Source: Pedobacter arcticus A12
Lineage (GTDB): Bacteria; Bacteroidota; Bacteroidia; Sphingobacteriales; Sphingobacteriaceae
Assembly (NCBI RefSeq): GCF_000302595.1
Contig: NZ_JH947127.1
Span: forward strand, 700,126 to 764,125
DNA: 64,000 bases
Direction: 5' to 3'
The translations under genes were made by a program, and so were the position numbers. The notes below the pieces were generated by a model. The model had not been told where the DNA came from. It did no database searches and saw nothing but the letters and a program-made list of their open reading frames with translations. How positions within the stretch are numbered: position 1 is the first letter of the stretch; every line of letters starts with the position of its first letter. Below, in pieces: positions 1 to 8,665 of the stretch.

Positions 1-143
1 ATTGCACCCGTTCCACAGCCGATATCTAAAACTTTAAGTCCCTTTGTTAATAGGGGGATTAATGTCGCATAATCATTTTCAAGAGATCTGTTGTCGAAGA
101 TTTTGGTTGCTTGTTGTCCGTCACGTTTGATTTCTTTGTTCAT
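1..143 (-). CDS. SAM-dependent methyltransferase, N-terminal part (runs off the window)
   Basis: Reading the minus strand from the ATG at 143 gives 47 codons that continue past the window edge. Residues 38-46 read VLDIGCGTG, the glycine-rich motif I that binds S-adenosylmethionine in class I methyltransferases. The preceding ~35 residues are charged and helical, as in small-molecule methyltransferases of this fold. The substrate cannot be told from this fragment. It lies downstream of the leuB terminator and has its own start region, so it is probably not part of the branched-chain operon. Confidence 0.75.
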   Translation of the reverse strand, partial: MNKEIKRDGQQATKIFDNRSLENDYATLIPLLTKGLKVLDIGCGTGA

Positions 144-189
144 ATACAATTATTTTTATTTAGTTAAGCTTGAAATAACTTATTCTAAA

Positions 190-224
190 AAACAAAAAAA
201 CCGACGATATTAATACCGTCGGTT
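190..224 (-). terminator. Intrinsic terminator after leuB
   Basis: An 8-bp stem (AACCGACG, 199-206, with CGTCGGTT, 217-224) is followed on the minus strand by a run of seven T then GTTTTTT. It lies 28 bases past the leuB stop and closes the long ilv-leu transcription unit. Confidence 0.8.
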
Positions 225-251
225 CTTCTATATCAAAAAACTTTTCGGTTT

Positions 252-1310
252 CTATATATTCTTAGCCAACCAATCACCAACTGCATTGGTTCCGTAAGCT
301 TTGTTCTTTCCTGATAAATCTTCCGTAACAATACCTTCTGCTAAAGATTTGTTTACTACTTCTCTGATTGCATCAGCTTCAGCTTGTAATCCGAAGGCAT
401 CTTCAAACATCATTGCTGCAGATAAAACTGTTGCTAACGGGTTTGCAATATCTTTTCCTGTTGCTTGTGGGTATGAACCGTGAATTGGCTCGTACAAAGA
501 AGTATGTAATCCTTTAGATGCTGACGGCATTAATCCCATTGAACCCGAAATTACAGAAGCCTCATCAGTTAAAATATCACCAAAAAGATTTTCAGTAATC
601 ATAACATCGTAGGAATTTGGCCATTGTACCAAACGCATCGCAACTGCATCCACAAACTCGTAACTTACCGTTACTTCTGGATAATCTTTTTCCATTGCCT
701 GTACGGTTTCTCTCCATAAACGTGAAGTTTCCAAAACGTTTGCTTTATCAACACAGCATAGTTTTTTGCTACGCGTCATCGCAAGCTCGAAACCCATTTT
801 AGCTAAACGCTGAATCTCTGCTCTGGTGTAAGTACAAGTATCAAAAGCAGTGTCACCATTATCTTTTCTTCCTCTTTCGCCGAAATAAATTCCACCAGTT
901 AACTCGCGTAAAATGATTAAATCTGTTCCTTCAATTCTTTCTCTTTTTAAAGGAGAATTATCAATTAAAGATGGGAAAGTAAAAGTTGGTCGTACGTTAG
1001 CAAACAAACCTAACTTCTGACGCATTTTCAATAATCCTTGTTCCGGACGAACCGTTGCTTTTGGATCGTTATCATATTTTGGATGACCGATTGCACCGAA
1101 AAGTACCGCATCTGCAGCCAAACAAACTTCATGGGTTGAGTCTGGATAAGGCTCACCACAATCGTCAATAGCACAAGCACCAGTAAGTGCAGATGTATAA
1201 TTGATTTCGTGGTTAAATTTAACAGCAATAGCGTCTATCACTTTAACCGCCTGATTTACGACCTCTGGTCCAATTCCGTCTCCCGCTAGTAGGGCAATGT
1301 TTAGTTTCAT
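252..1310 (-). CDS. leuB: 3-isopropylmalate dehydrogenase
   Basis: Oxidises and decarboxylates 3-isopropylmalate to 2-oxoisocaproate with NAD in the cytoplasm, the last specific step to leucine. The 352 residues are the usual length. GDGIGPEV at residues 10-17, the substrate arginines in NVRPTF (R107) and ILRELTGGIYFGERG (R135 and after), and the Mg-binding stretch ENLFGDILTDEAS are all visible. It is the last gene of the cluster, followed by a terminator. Because a citramalate synthase sits next to it, this enzyme probably also converts methylmalate to 2-oxobutyrate for isoleucine, as shared LeuB enzymes do in other citramalate-pathway bacteria (inference). Confidence 0.95.
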   Translation of the reverse strand: MKLNIALLAGDGIGPEVVNQAVKVIDAIAVKFNHEINYTSALTGACAIDDCGEPYPDSTHEVCLAADAVLFGAIGHPKYDNDPKATVRPEQGLLKMRQKLGLFANVRPTFTFPSLIDNSPLKRERIEGTDLIILRELTGGIYFGERGRKDNGDTAFDTCTYTRAEIQRLAKMGFELAMTRSKKLCCVDKANVLETSRLWRETVQAMEKDYPEVTVSYEFVDAVAMRLVQWPNSYDVMITENLFGDILTDEASVISGSMGLMPSASKGLHTSLYEPIHGSYPQATGKDIANPLATVLSAAMMFEDAFGLQAEADAIREVVNKSLAEGIVTEDLSGKNKAYGTNAVGDWLAKNI

Positions 1311-1533
1311 TTTTGTTTAGTATTTGTTTTTCAGTATCGAGTACTTAGTATCAAGACTTTATTCTGTTTTTTATTTAAAATTATTTTTTCAATCTAATTT
1401 ATAGTAAGTATTGAGTATCTAGACTTTTGCTACGTGTTTTATTTAAAAATTTATCTTCCAATCCAATTCATAAGCAACTTGATACTTGATACTCATATCT
1501 TTCTACTTCAATAAGCATCTTGATACTTGATAC
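1311..1533. repeat. TATCAAG-type intergenic repeat with internal duplication
   Basis: The gap between the citramalate synthase and leuB carries repeated AGTATCAAG / CTTGATACT words, at least six in ~200 bp. A blurred ~70-bp duplication is also visible: a block with TTTTATTTAAAA, CAATC(T/C)AATT and the TATCAAG words occurs at about 1366-1430 and again at about 1433-1500. The last repeat runs into the 3' end of the citramalate synthase gene and encodes its final residues (VNSIKI). The same words recur in the atpD-atpC gap (17041-17110). No promoter or ORF is seen. Confidence 0.6.
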
Positions 1534-3087
1534 TTAAATCTTGATACTATTTACCCGCTCCTGCTCACAAATAATATTCAGCATTTTCTCTGTTGCCTTA
1601 ATTGCACAAACCGTTTGGTCAGAATCTAAACCACGTGTGGTAAAAGTCTTTTTATCCGTTTTCCAAGTGATGGTGGTTTCACAGAGTGCATCGGAGCTAC
1701 TCCCCGGCGCAATACGAACGCTATAGTCAATTAAAGCAGGCAATTTTCTTCCTTTAGATTTATAAAGCTTGCTCAACGCGTTCATGAAAGCATCAAACTG
1801 TCCGTCACCTTGTGCGTGTTCTTCATAAAGCTTATCGTTAAACTTGATTGCAATTGTTGCAGCCGGTCTTAATCCGGAAGCGTGTGATAATAAATAAGAT
1901 TCTACCTTAACCTTTTCCTGGTAAGCGCTACTCGCCAAAACATCAGAAATAATGTAAGGCAAATCATCCTGAGTAACAGTTTCTTTTGAATCGCCAAGTT
2001 CAATTACACGTTGCGTAACTTTCTTTAAATCAGCATCGTTCAATTTCAAACCTAACTCTTGCAAGTTTTTTTCAATGTTGGCTTTACCAGAAGTTTTACC
2101 CAAAGCATACGAACGCTTACGTCCGAACCTTTCTGGCAGTAAATCACTGAAATATAGGTTCTTTTTATTATCGCCATCTGCATGGATTCCAGCCGTTTGC
2201 GTAAAGACATTTTCACCGACAATTGGCTTGTTTGCAGGTATTCTCACACCAGAAAAAGTTTCAACCAGTTTACTCACTTTGTAAAGCGATGACTCTTTCA
2301 AACCAACTTTCACATCGGGCAAAAAGTCATTGATTACCGCAATTACGCTAGCCAGAGGAGCATTTCCAGCTCGCTCTCCCATCCCGTTTACGGTCAAATG
2401 CAATCCGCTAACCTTTGATTTAATGGCTTCCATTACATTGGCAGTACCTAAATCATAGTCGTTATGTCCGTGAAAATCAAAATGCGTTTGCGGATATCTT
2501 TCGGTTACTTTTGATATAAATTCGCTGGTTTCTTTAGGTGTCAAAATCCCTAAAGTATCGGGCAACATCACACGTTCTACCTTTTGCTTGGTCAAAAAAT
2601 CAAGGTATTGAAATACATATTCTTGCGAATTACGCATTCCATTACTCCAATCTTCTAAATAAACATTGGTTTTTATTCCTTTTGAATTGGCTAGTTGGAT
2701 GTTTTCACCAATTTCGGCAAAATGCTGTTCTGGAGTTTTTTTAAGTTGATGAGTTAAGTGGTTAAGCGAGCCCTTGGTTAATAAGTTTTGCACTTTAACA
2801 CCGGCTTCAATCATCCAGTCAATAGAAACACCTTTATCAACAAAAGTTAAAACCTCTATTTGTTCAAGAAATCCATGTTTTTTAGCCCATTTCGCAACCG
2901 CTTTAACGGCTTCCAGTTCCCCTTCAGAAACTCTAGCAGAAGCAATCTCAATCCTGTCCACCTTTAATTCTTCTAACAATAACTGAGAAATAGTTAATTT
3001 CTCAGATACCGAAAAAGATACACCCGAGGTCTGTTCGCCATCCCGAAGGGTAGTGTCCATGATTTCTATTTTTCTTCTTTTCATCAA
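1534..3087 (-). CDS. cimA: (R)-citramalate synthase, Leptospira type
   Basis: A 517-residue member of the LeuA-like condensing family, about the length of Leptospira citramalate synthase. The TIM barrel starts with DTTLRDGEQ (R15, D16 catalytic), carries metal ligands in FHGHND (H206, H208), then NGMGERAGN, the linker with VFTQTAGIHADGD, and a C-terminal regulatory domain (about 400-510). From memory of the Leptospira enzyme, its pyruvate-selecting residues Leu81, Leu104 and Tyr144 correspond here to L80 (IEVL), L103 (NLLTKG) and Y143 (VYLEDWSNG), all kept. It would condense pyruvate with acetyl-CoA, feeding isoleucine synthesis via LeuCD and LeuB. A second true leuA lies upstream in the same operon, which fits a different substrate here. 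ATG pair at 3087 and 3084; either may start. Confidence 0.82.
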   Translation of the reverse strand: MMKRRKIEIMDTTLRDGEQTSGVSFSVSEKLTISQLLLEELKVDRIEIASARVSEGELEAVKAVAKWAKKHGFLEQIEVLTFVDKGVSIDWMIEAGVKVQNLLTKGSLNHLTHQLKKTPEQHFAEIGENIQLANSKGIKTNVYLEDWSNGMRNSQEYVFQYLDFLTKQKVERVMLPDTLGILTPKETSEFISKVTERYPQTHFDFHGHNDYDLGTANVMEAIKSKVSGLHLTVNGMGERAGNAPLASVIAVINDFLPDVKVGLKESSLYKVSKLVETFSGVRIPANKPIVGENVFTQTAGIHADGDNKKNLYFSDLLPERFGRKRSYALGKTSGKANIEKNLQELGLKLNDADLKKVTQRVIELGDSKETVTQDDLPYIISDVLASSAYQEKVKVESYLLSHASGLRPAATIAIKFNDKLYEEHAQGDGQFDAFMNALSKLYKSKGRKLPALIDYSVRIAPGSSSDALCETTITWKTDKKTFTTRGLDSDQTVCAIKATEKMLNIICEQERVNSIKI

Positions 3088-3103
3088 CGAGCTTTTTTAA
3101 ATT

Positions 3104-3700
3104 TTATAAAGGAAGCTGTTCCCCAAATGTTTTTATTTCTGATTTGATGTTCTGTAGGTAATCGATATCGTCGAAACCGTTGATCATATTATCTTTTTTG
3201 TATGAACTGATATCAAAACTTTCTGATTCGCCAGTGGTCGATAATGTAATTGTTTGCGCTTCCAAATTAATCTCCAATTCAGTTTCTGGATCTGCATGGA
3301 TTGCCGTGAAAATTTTATCCAAAAATTCGGCACTTACCTGTACTGGCAAAACACCAATGTTTAAACAGTTACCTCTAAAAATATCCGCAAAGAAACTAGA
3401 AACTACTGCTCTAAAGCCATAATCGTAAACTGCCCAAGCGGCATGCTCACGAGACGAACCCGAACCAAAGTTTTTACCCCCAACCAAGATTTTTCCTTTG
3501 TAAATTGGGTTGTTTAAAACGAAATCTTCTTTTGGAGAACCATCTGTATTGTATCTCCAATCTCTAAATAAATTATCGCCAAAACCCACACGCTCTGTCG
3601 CTTTTAAGAAACGAGCTGGGATAATTTGATCTGTATCTACGTTTTCTATCGGAAGTGGAACTCCCGTAGATTTTAATATTGTGAATTTATCGTATGCCAT
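3104..3700 (-). CDS. leuD: 3-isopropylmalate dehydratase small subunit
   Basis: Swivelling subunit of isopropylmalate isomerase, partner of LeuC. The 198 residues match the family. VDTDQIIPARFLK near the N-terminus and GSGSSREHAAWAVYDYGFRAVVSSFFADIFRGNC in the middle are the standard LeuD signatures. It starts 130 bases after leuC, with a palindromic repeat in the gap, and ends 17 bases before the citramalate synthase. The isomerase probably acts on both isopropylmalate and citramalate here (inference from context). Confidence 0.95.
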   Translation of the reverse strand: MAYDKFTILKSTGVPLPIENVDTDQIIPARFLKATERVGFGDNLFRDWRYNTDGSPKEDFVLNNPIYKGKILVGGKNFGSGSSREHAAWAVYDYGFRAVVSSFFADIFRGNCLNIGVLPVQVSAEFLDKIFTAIHADPETELEINLEAQTITLSTTGESESFDISSYKKDNMINGFDDIDYLQNIKSEIKTFGEQLPL

Positions 3701-3702
3701 AG

Positions 3703-3740
3703 TGCCTCACCCTAAATCCCTCTCCGAAGGAGAGGGACTT
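3703..3740. repeat. Dispersed palindromic repeat, copy 1
   Basis: GCCTCACCCT followed by the perfect palindrome CCCTCTCCGAAGGAGAGGG (3718-3736). The same unit recurs at 8513, 8621 (inverted), 48215 and 54804 (inverted). Here it lies in the leuC-leuD gap, where the 9-bp hairpin would form in the mRNA. Confidence 0.8.
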
Positions 3741-3803
3741 CTGGACTTTTGTTTTTAATTTAATTTTTCTGTTAACTAACATTAGTGCAATAAGCTTTTC
3801 GCC

Positions 3804-3833
3804 GTTGTCATCCTGAGCGGAGTCGAAGGATTA
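3804..3833. repeat. TCCTGAGCGGAGTCGAAGGAT dispersed repeat
   Basis: A TGTCATCCTGAGCGGAGTCGAAGG-type unit abuts the leuC stop codon. Related words occur inverted at 54575-54600 (CTTCGACTCCGCTCAGCCT) and direct at 58557-58577 (CAGGCTGAGCGGAGTC). This unit is scattered through many Bacteroidota genomes. Confidence 0.6.
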
Positions 3834-5237
3834 TGCCTCCACACTCATTAATTCTCTCGGATCCGTAACCTTACCAGTTACCGCTGCTGCTGCTGCAACT
3901 AATGGGCTGGCCAATAAAGTACGTGAACCTGGACCTTGACGGCCTTCAAAGTTTCTGTTTGAAGTACTTACCGCGTATTTTCCTGCTGGAATTTTATCAT
4001 CATTCATAGCTAAACAAGCTGAACAACCTGGCTGACGTAACACAAAACCTGCTTCGGTGAAAATATCCAATAAACCTTCGTCTTTAATAGCTGCTTCCAC
4101 AATGTGAGAACCCGGAACCAACCAAGCAGTTACATTATCTGCTTTATGACGACCTTTAACAATTGATGCGAAAGCTCTAAAATCTTCAATTCTACCATTG
4201 GTACAACTTCCGATAAACACATAATCAACTGGTTTGCCGATCATCGAATCACCTTGGTTAAAGCCCATATATTTCAAAGACTTCTCGTAAGTGGCAACGC
4301 CACCTTCAACTGCGTCAGCATCAGGAATATCATTAGAGATACCCATTCCCATTCCAGGGTTGGTACCGTAGGTAATCATCGGCTCAATTTTGCTTCCGTC
4401 AAAAGTATATTCTTTATCGAAAACAGCATCAGCATCGGTTTTCAGCGTTTCCCAATAAGCCATTGCTTTATCCCAAGCCTCGCCTTTTGGTGTAAATTCT
4501 CTTCCTTTAACATAGTTAAAAGTAGTTTCATCTGGTGCAATCATACCACCTCTTGCTCCCATTTCAATCGAAAGGTTACAAACAGTCATACGACCTTCCA
4601 TCGTCATTTCTTCAAAAACTTTTCCGGCATATTCTACAAAATAACCTGTAGCTCCGGAAGTAGTCAACTGCGAAATAATAAACAAAGCCACATCTTTTGG
4701 CGTAACTCCAAAACCTAAAGAACCGGTAATGTTGATTCTCATTGCCTTTGGCTTGGGCTGCATAATACATTGCGATGCCAACACCATTTCCACCTCAGAA
4801 GTACCGATACCAAACGCAATGGCTCCAAAAGCTCCGTGAGTTGAAGTATGTGAATCACCACAAACAATAGTAGCACCTGGTTGTGTAATTCCGTACTCTG
4901 GACCTACAACGTGTACAATCCCGTTTTTTTGGTGGCCTAAACCCCAGTGGGAAATGCCATACTCGTTACTATTAGACTCCAACGCTCTCAATTGATTAGC
5001 CGAAAGCGGGTCTTCAACAGGCAAATGCTGGTTAATAGTCGGTGTGTTATGATCTGCCGTTGCAAAAGTACGCTCAGGATGTAAAACCTTAATACCTCTG
5101 CTTTTTAAACCCAAAAACGCTACCGGGCTGGTAACCTCATGAATCATGTGACGATCTATAAAAACTACATCCGGCCCGCCTTCAATCTGGCGAACTACGT
5201 GGCTATCCCACACTTTGTCAAATAATGTATTGCTCAT
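3831..5237 (-). CDS. leuC: 3-isopropylmalate dehydratase large subunit
   Basis: Aconitase-family subunit that isomerises 2- to 3-isopropylmalate. It has 468 residues, the normal length. The 4Fe-4S cysteines are visible as IGSCTNG (C345) and [10 protein letters not shown] (C405, C408). [26 protein letters not shown] (126-150) is the substrate loop. It is followed by leuD in the order usual for the phylum. An intergenic repeat touches its stop codon. Confidence 0.96.
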   Translation of the reverse strand: MSNTLFDKVWDSHVVRQIEGGPDVVFIDRHMIHEVTSPVAFLGLKSRGIKVLHPERTFATADHNTPTINQHLPVEDPLSANQLRALESNSNEYGISHWGLGHQKNGIVHVVGPEYGITQPGATIVCGDSHTSTHGAFGAIAFGIGTSEVEMVLASQCIMQPKPKAMRINITGSLGFGVTPKDVALFIISQLTTSGATGYFVEYAGKVFEEMTMEGRMTVCNLSIEMGARGGMIAPDETTFNYVKGREFTPKGEAWDKAMAYWETLKTDADAVFDKEYTFDGSKIEPMITYGTNPGMGMGISNDIPDADAVEGGVATYEKSLKYMGFNQGDSMIGKPVDYVFIGSCTNGRIEDFRAFASIVKGRHKADNVTAWLVPGSHIVEAAIKDEGLLDIFTEAGFVLRQPGCSACLAMNDDKIPAGKYAVSTSNRNFEGRQGPGSRTLLASPLVAAAAAVTGKVTDPRELMSVEA

Positions 5238-5310
5238 TTTATTTGTTTTTTATGTCTTTGCGAGGTACGACTGTTTGTCGTTTTATCCTCTATTTTATTT
5301 TTTTTCTTCC

Positions 5311-5464
5311 CGTCATTGCGAAGCGGAAGCCTTGGCAAAAGCGTAAAGGCGCTGAAGCAATCTGTAAGTTCCTTTGCACCGTCCCAAATTTCGGCTTGTG
5401 CTTAAACTTTATTTATCCTTCGTAGCTTACAGATTGCCACGTCGTTGCACTCCTCGCAATGACG
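5311..5464. repeat. Inverted pair of CGTCATTGCGA-type repeats between leuA and leuC
   Basis: CGTCATTGCG at 5311-5320 is mirrored by CGCAATGACG at 5454-5463. Inside, GAAGCAATCTGTAAG (about 5354-5368) is mirrored by CTTACAGATTGCC (about 5426-5438). The two units face each other around ~60 bp, so the 232-bp leuA-leuC gap can fold into one long imperfect hairpin. No coding sequence is supported here. Confidence 0.75.
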
Positions 5465-5469
5465 CTCTA

Positions 5470-6981
5470 CTATATAAACTTATTCACAGCATCTAAATAC
5501 GCATTCGCGGATGCAGCAACGATATCGGTACTAAACCCATAACCATTATAATGCTTGCCATCGTACTTGATACGCATATTCACTTTACTTACATCATTAC
5601 TTCCACCGTGGATTGCATCAATATGGAAATCTTTAATATCTACTTCTTTTTCGATGATTGAATTAATAGCTTTAATAGTTGCATCAACCGGACCGTTACC
5701 AGATGAAACCGCTTCTTTCATTTCCCCTCTAATATCCAATCTTACAATTGAAGTCGGCACTAAAGGATCACCACACATTACTTGCAATAATTTAACGGTA
5801 ACACCGGCTTTGTAATTACGCTCAGAACCTTCGCCACTCATTAAAGCTAATAAATCGTCATCTTTAATCTCTTTCTTGCTATCAGCAACTACCAAGAAAC
5901 GTTCGTAAACATCATCAATATTAATTTTCTCTAAAACATATCCTAAACGTTCTAAATGATGCTTTAAAGCATGACGACCACTTCTGGCTGTCAAAATAAT
6001 TGAAGATTGATCAATCCCAACATCTTCTGGGTTCATGATTTCATAGGTTTCACGGTGTTTTAACACACCATCCTGATGAATTCCTGAACTGTGTGCAAAT
6101 GCATTTTTACCTACAATCGCTTTATTAGGTTGTACTGGCATACGCATCATTCTGCTCACCATGCCGCTCAATTCATAAAAATGCTTGGAGTTGATATTGG
6201 TATATTTACCTAAAGCCTGATGCGTTTTCAAAATCATCGCAACTTCCTCTAAAGCTGTATTCCCAGCTCTTTCGCCTATCCCATTAATGGTACACTCCGC
6301 TTGGCGAGCACCATTTTGGATACCTGCAATGGTATTTGCCGTTGCTAAACCTAAATCGTTATGGCAGTGTACAGAAATAATTGCCTGGTCAATGTTTTTC
6401 ACATGGTCCATCAAATACTTGATTTTCGCACCGTATTGGTCTGGCAAACAATATCCGTTTGTATCAGGGATATTAACCACCGTTGCACCTGCTGCAATAA
6501 CGGCTTCCACCATTTGCGCTAAAAAAGCATCATCTGCCCTACCGGCATCTTCCGCGTAAAACTCAATATCTTCTACAAATCGCTTTGCATATTTAACGGC
6601 ATCAACACCACGTTGCAAAATATCTTCGCGTGTACTGTTGAATTTGTATTTGATGTGCATATCCGAAGAACCGATTCCGGTATGGATACGTGGTCTTTTA
6701 GCATGCTTTAAAGATTCAACTGCGCAATCAATATCCTTGGTATTTGCCCTGGTTAAAGCGCAAATAATTGGTTCTCTAACCGCTTTCGAAAGTGCAACTA
6801 CACTTTCAAAATCGCCAGGACTAGAGATTGGGAAACCCGCTTCTATTACATCAACCCCTAAAGCTTCCAAACGTAGTGCAATTTCAATCTTTTCAGAAGT
6901 TGTCAATTGGCAACCAGGCACTTGTTCTCCGTCTCTAAGTGTGGTATCAAAAATGTAAATGCGATTTGGATCGTGTAACAT
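5470..6981 (-). CDS. leuA: 2-isopropylmalate synthase
   Basis: Condenses 2-oxoisovalerate with acetyl-CoA, the first committed leucine step. It has 503 residues. [10 protein letters not shown] (R16, D17), VHCHND (H205, H207 metal ligands) and [14 protein letters not shown] are the classical LeuA signatures, distinct from the FHGHND / APL versions in the citramalate synthase four kb downstream. The C-terminal ~120 residues are the leucine-binding regulatory domain, so feedback inhibition is likely. It is followed by leuC, leuD and cimA on the same strand. Confidence 0.95.
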   Translation of the reverse strand: MLHDPNRIYIFDTTLRDGEQVPGCQLTTSEKIEIALRLEALGVDVIEAGFPISSPGDFESVVALSKAVREPIICALTRANTKDIDCAVESLKHAKRPRIHTGIGSSDMHIKYKFNSTREDILQRGVDAVKYAKRFVEDIEFYAEDAGRADDAFLAQMVEAVIAAGATVVNIPDTNGYCLPDQYGAKIKYLMDHVKNIDQAIISVHCHNDLGLATANTIAGIQNGARQAECTINGIGERAGNTALEEVAMILKTHQALGKYTNINSKHFYELSGMVSRMMRMPVQPNKAIVGKNAFAHSSGIHQDGVLKHRETYEIMNPEDVGIDQSSIILTARSGRHALKHHLERLGYVLEKINIDDVYERFLVVADSKKEIKDDDLLALMSGEGSERNYKAGVTVKLLQVMCGDPLVPTSIVRLDIRGEMKEAVSSGNGPVDATIKAINSIIEKEVDIKDFHIDAIHGGSNDVSKVNMRIKYDGKHYNGYGFSTDIVAASANAYLDAVNKFI

Positions 6982-7021
6982 GTTTTATTTTAATTATTTA
7001 GCTTTCGCTGGATTAAATATA

Positions 7022-8512
7022 TCACTCAACAATTGAGTACGCTTCTTCTAATATTCTATTTTTTATGATTTCTTCGTTGGCGATTACCTCGCCATCTTTA
7101 AGCACAATTTTTTTAGTTAAACAGCTGGGCAATTGTGCTTCAAAATGCCCAACGTAAATCACTGTCATTCCGTGATGGCTTAACTCATCTACCAACTGAT
7201 TAAATTGCGCCGTTTGTTGCTTATCCAATCCTTGGCAAGGTTCATCCAAAATCAACAGTTCTGGATTTTTTATAACTGTACGAGCTAATAAAACCAACCT
7301 TTGTTTGCCCAAAGGTAAGGAGCTCAATAGCTCTTTTTTATACTCGGTTAAACCGAAATATGCAACTAGCTCGTCAACATGTTTTGCCTTGGTATATGGC
7401 AATTGCTGGAATAACCCAACCGAATCATATAATCCTGATGCTACGCTATCCCAAACGGTGGCGGTTGCATCAAAATACCAATGAAACTCTGGCGATATTA
7501 AACCGATGTGCTGTTTAATATCCCAAATGCTTTCTCCACTTCCTCTTTTGTTTCCGAACAAATAAAGTTCATTTGCATAAGATTGCGGATGGTCGCCATT
7601 GATTAAACTTAACAAGGTTGATTTACCCGAACCATTATGTCCTTGCAACAACCACTTTTCGCCAGCTTTAACTTCCCAATTGATGTTTTTCAAAACTTGC
7701 TTATCCCCATAACTGATATTAACATCAATCATTTTAGCGATTTCACTCGAGCTATAAATTGGCGATTGCTTTAAAAATTCTGGAAGTGTTCTTTCAAAAT
7801 CTTCCTTAATAACTGTTATTTCTTTTGCACTTTCTAATTCTACCAGTTTGCCATCTTCTATTTCGGCAAATCGGTTGATACAAGTTGGCAACTCTTCATC
7901 ATTGCTAATCAAGATTAATGTGACACCTGCTTTAGCAATATTATCCAACAAAGTATTTAAACTTTTACGAGAAGCTATATCTAAACCGGTGTATGGTTGG
8001 TCGATAATGAGCAATTGGGGTTTTAGCCACAACGCTTTTACCAACTGTAATTTTTTGTGTTCACCACTTGATAATTCGATCAGTTGCGAATCTCTTAATC
8101 CCGAAAAACCGAGGGCTTTCAGCAATTTCTCAGCATCAGAAAAATTCAAATTTTCTTCCTTACCAAAATGCGCTAACTCTGCATTTACGGTTAAAGTTTC
8201 TTTTGCTTGTTGACTGGTATAGCGTTGCTGATAATAAAAATTTGCAACGCCTTCCACATTCTTAAACTGATACCAGCTCTCTACAAATAAAACCTGAGCT
8301 GGCAAGTTACTTTCAGTTTCGAAGTTGATTTCAACCTCTCCGCTAGCACTTTGTTTACCTGTAAGGATTTTTGCCAAAGCCGTTTTTCCGCTTCCGCTTT
8401 CTCCGCCTAAAACCCAGTTTTCTCCACGGTTGATGGTCCAGCTTAAATCAGAAAAAACTGATTTGTTTTGGAATCTTAAACCTAGGTTACTTATATGAAT
8501 TACTTGTCTCAT
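7022..8512 (-). CDS. ABC-type protein with two ATPase domains, ModF/PhrA-like
   Basis: About 496 residues holding two nucleotide-binding domains and no membrane segment. Walker A motifs are GESGSGKT (about residue 40) and GHNGSGKS (about 295). Each half has an ABC signature (LSSGEHKKLQLVKAL; LPLGKQRLVLLAR) and a Walker B (LLIIDQPYTGLD; LLILDEPCQGLD). This layout matches ModF, a soluble ATPase of unknown precise role. The ATG at 8512 is preferred, because the three-codon GTG extension starts inside a palindromic repeat. It sits between ilvC and leuA with no obvious link to amino-acid synthesis; there is no permease gene nearby. Confidence 0.8.
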   Translation of the reverse strand: MRQVIHISNLGLRFQNKSVFSDLSWTINRGENWVLGGESGSGKTALAKILTGKQSASGEVEINFETESNLPAQVLFVESWYQFKNVEGVANFYYQQRYTSQQAKETLTVNAELAHFGKEENLNFSDAEKLLKALGFSGLRDSQLIELSSGEHKKLQLVKALWLKPQLLIIDQPYTGLDIASRKSLNTLLDNIAKAGVTLILISNDEELPTCINRFAEIEDGKLVELESAKEITVIKEDFERTLPEFLKQSPIYSSSEIAKMIDVNISYGDKQVLKNINWEVKAGEKWLLQGHNGSGKSTLLSLINGDHPQSYANELYLFGNKRGSGESIWDIKQHIGLISPEFHWYFDATATVWDSVASGLYDSVGLFQQLPYTKAKHVDELVAYFGLTEYKKELLSSLPLGKQRLVLLARTVIKNPELLILDEPCQGLDKQQTAQFNQLVDELSHHGMTVIYVGHFEAQLPSCLTKKIVLKDGEVIANEEIIKNRILEEAYSIVE

Positions 8513-8513
8513 A

Positions 8514-8661
8514 AGCCTCACCCCAACCCTCTCCGAAGGAGAGGGAGTTAGAGCGTGAATATTTTGGGTACTATTCTATTTTTTTTTTAATATTATTTTC
8601 CTCTTCAACTTTCCACAATGCTCCCCTCTCCTTCGGAGAGGGGAATCAAAGGGGTGAGGCT
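8514..8661. mobile_element. 148-bp inverted-repeat element (paired palindromes, MITE/BIME-like)
   Basis: Ends are perfect inverted copies: AGCCTCACCCC at 8514-8524 and GGGGTGAGGCT at 8651-8661. Just inside each end lies the palindrome CCCTCTCCGAAGGAGAGGG (8528-8546) or its inverse (8624-8642), around an AT-rich core. It fills the ilvC-ABC gap exactly, ending five bases from the ilvC stop and one base from the ABC start codon. No ORF inside. It looks like two REP-type units paired head to head, mobilised in trans if at all. Confidence 0.75.
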
Positions 8662-8665
8662 CTTT

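Noticed and set aside
4254-4718. 154-codon plus-strand frame
   Set aside because: It lies wholly antisense to leuC and its residues are rich in Ser, Phe, His and Asn as expected from a reverse complement; leuC is certain.
8513-8521. GTG start of the ABC protein three codons upstream
   Set aside because: It lies in the palindromic repeat; ATG at 8512 is enough for the complete first ATPase domain.
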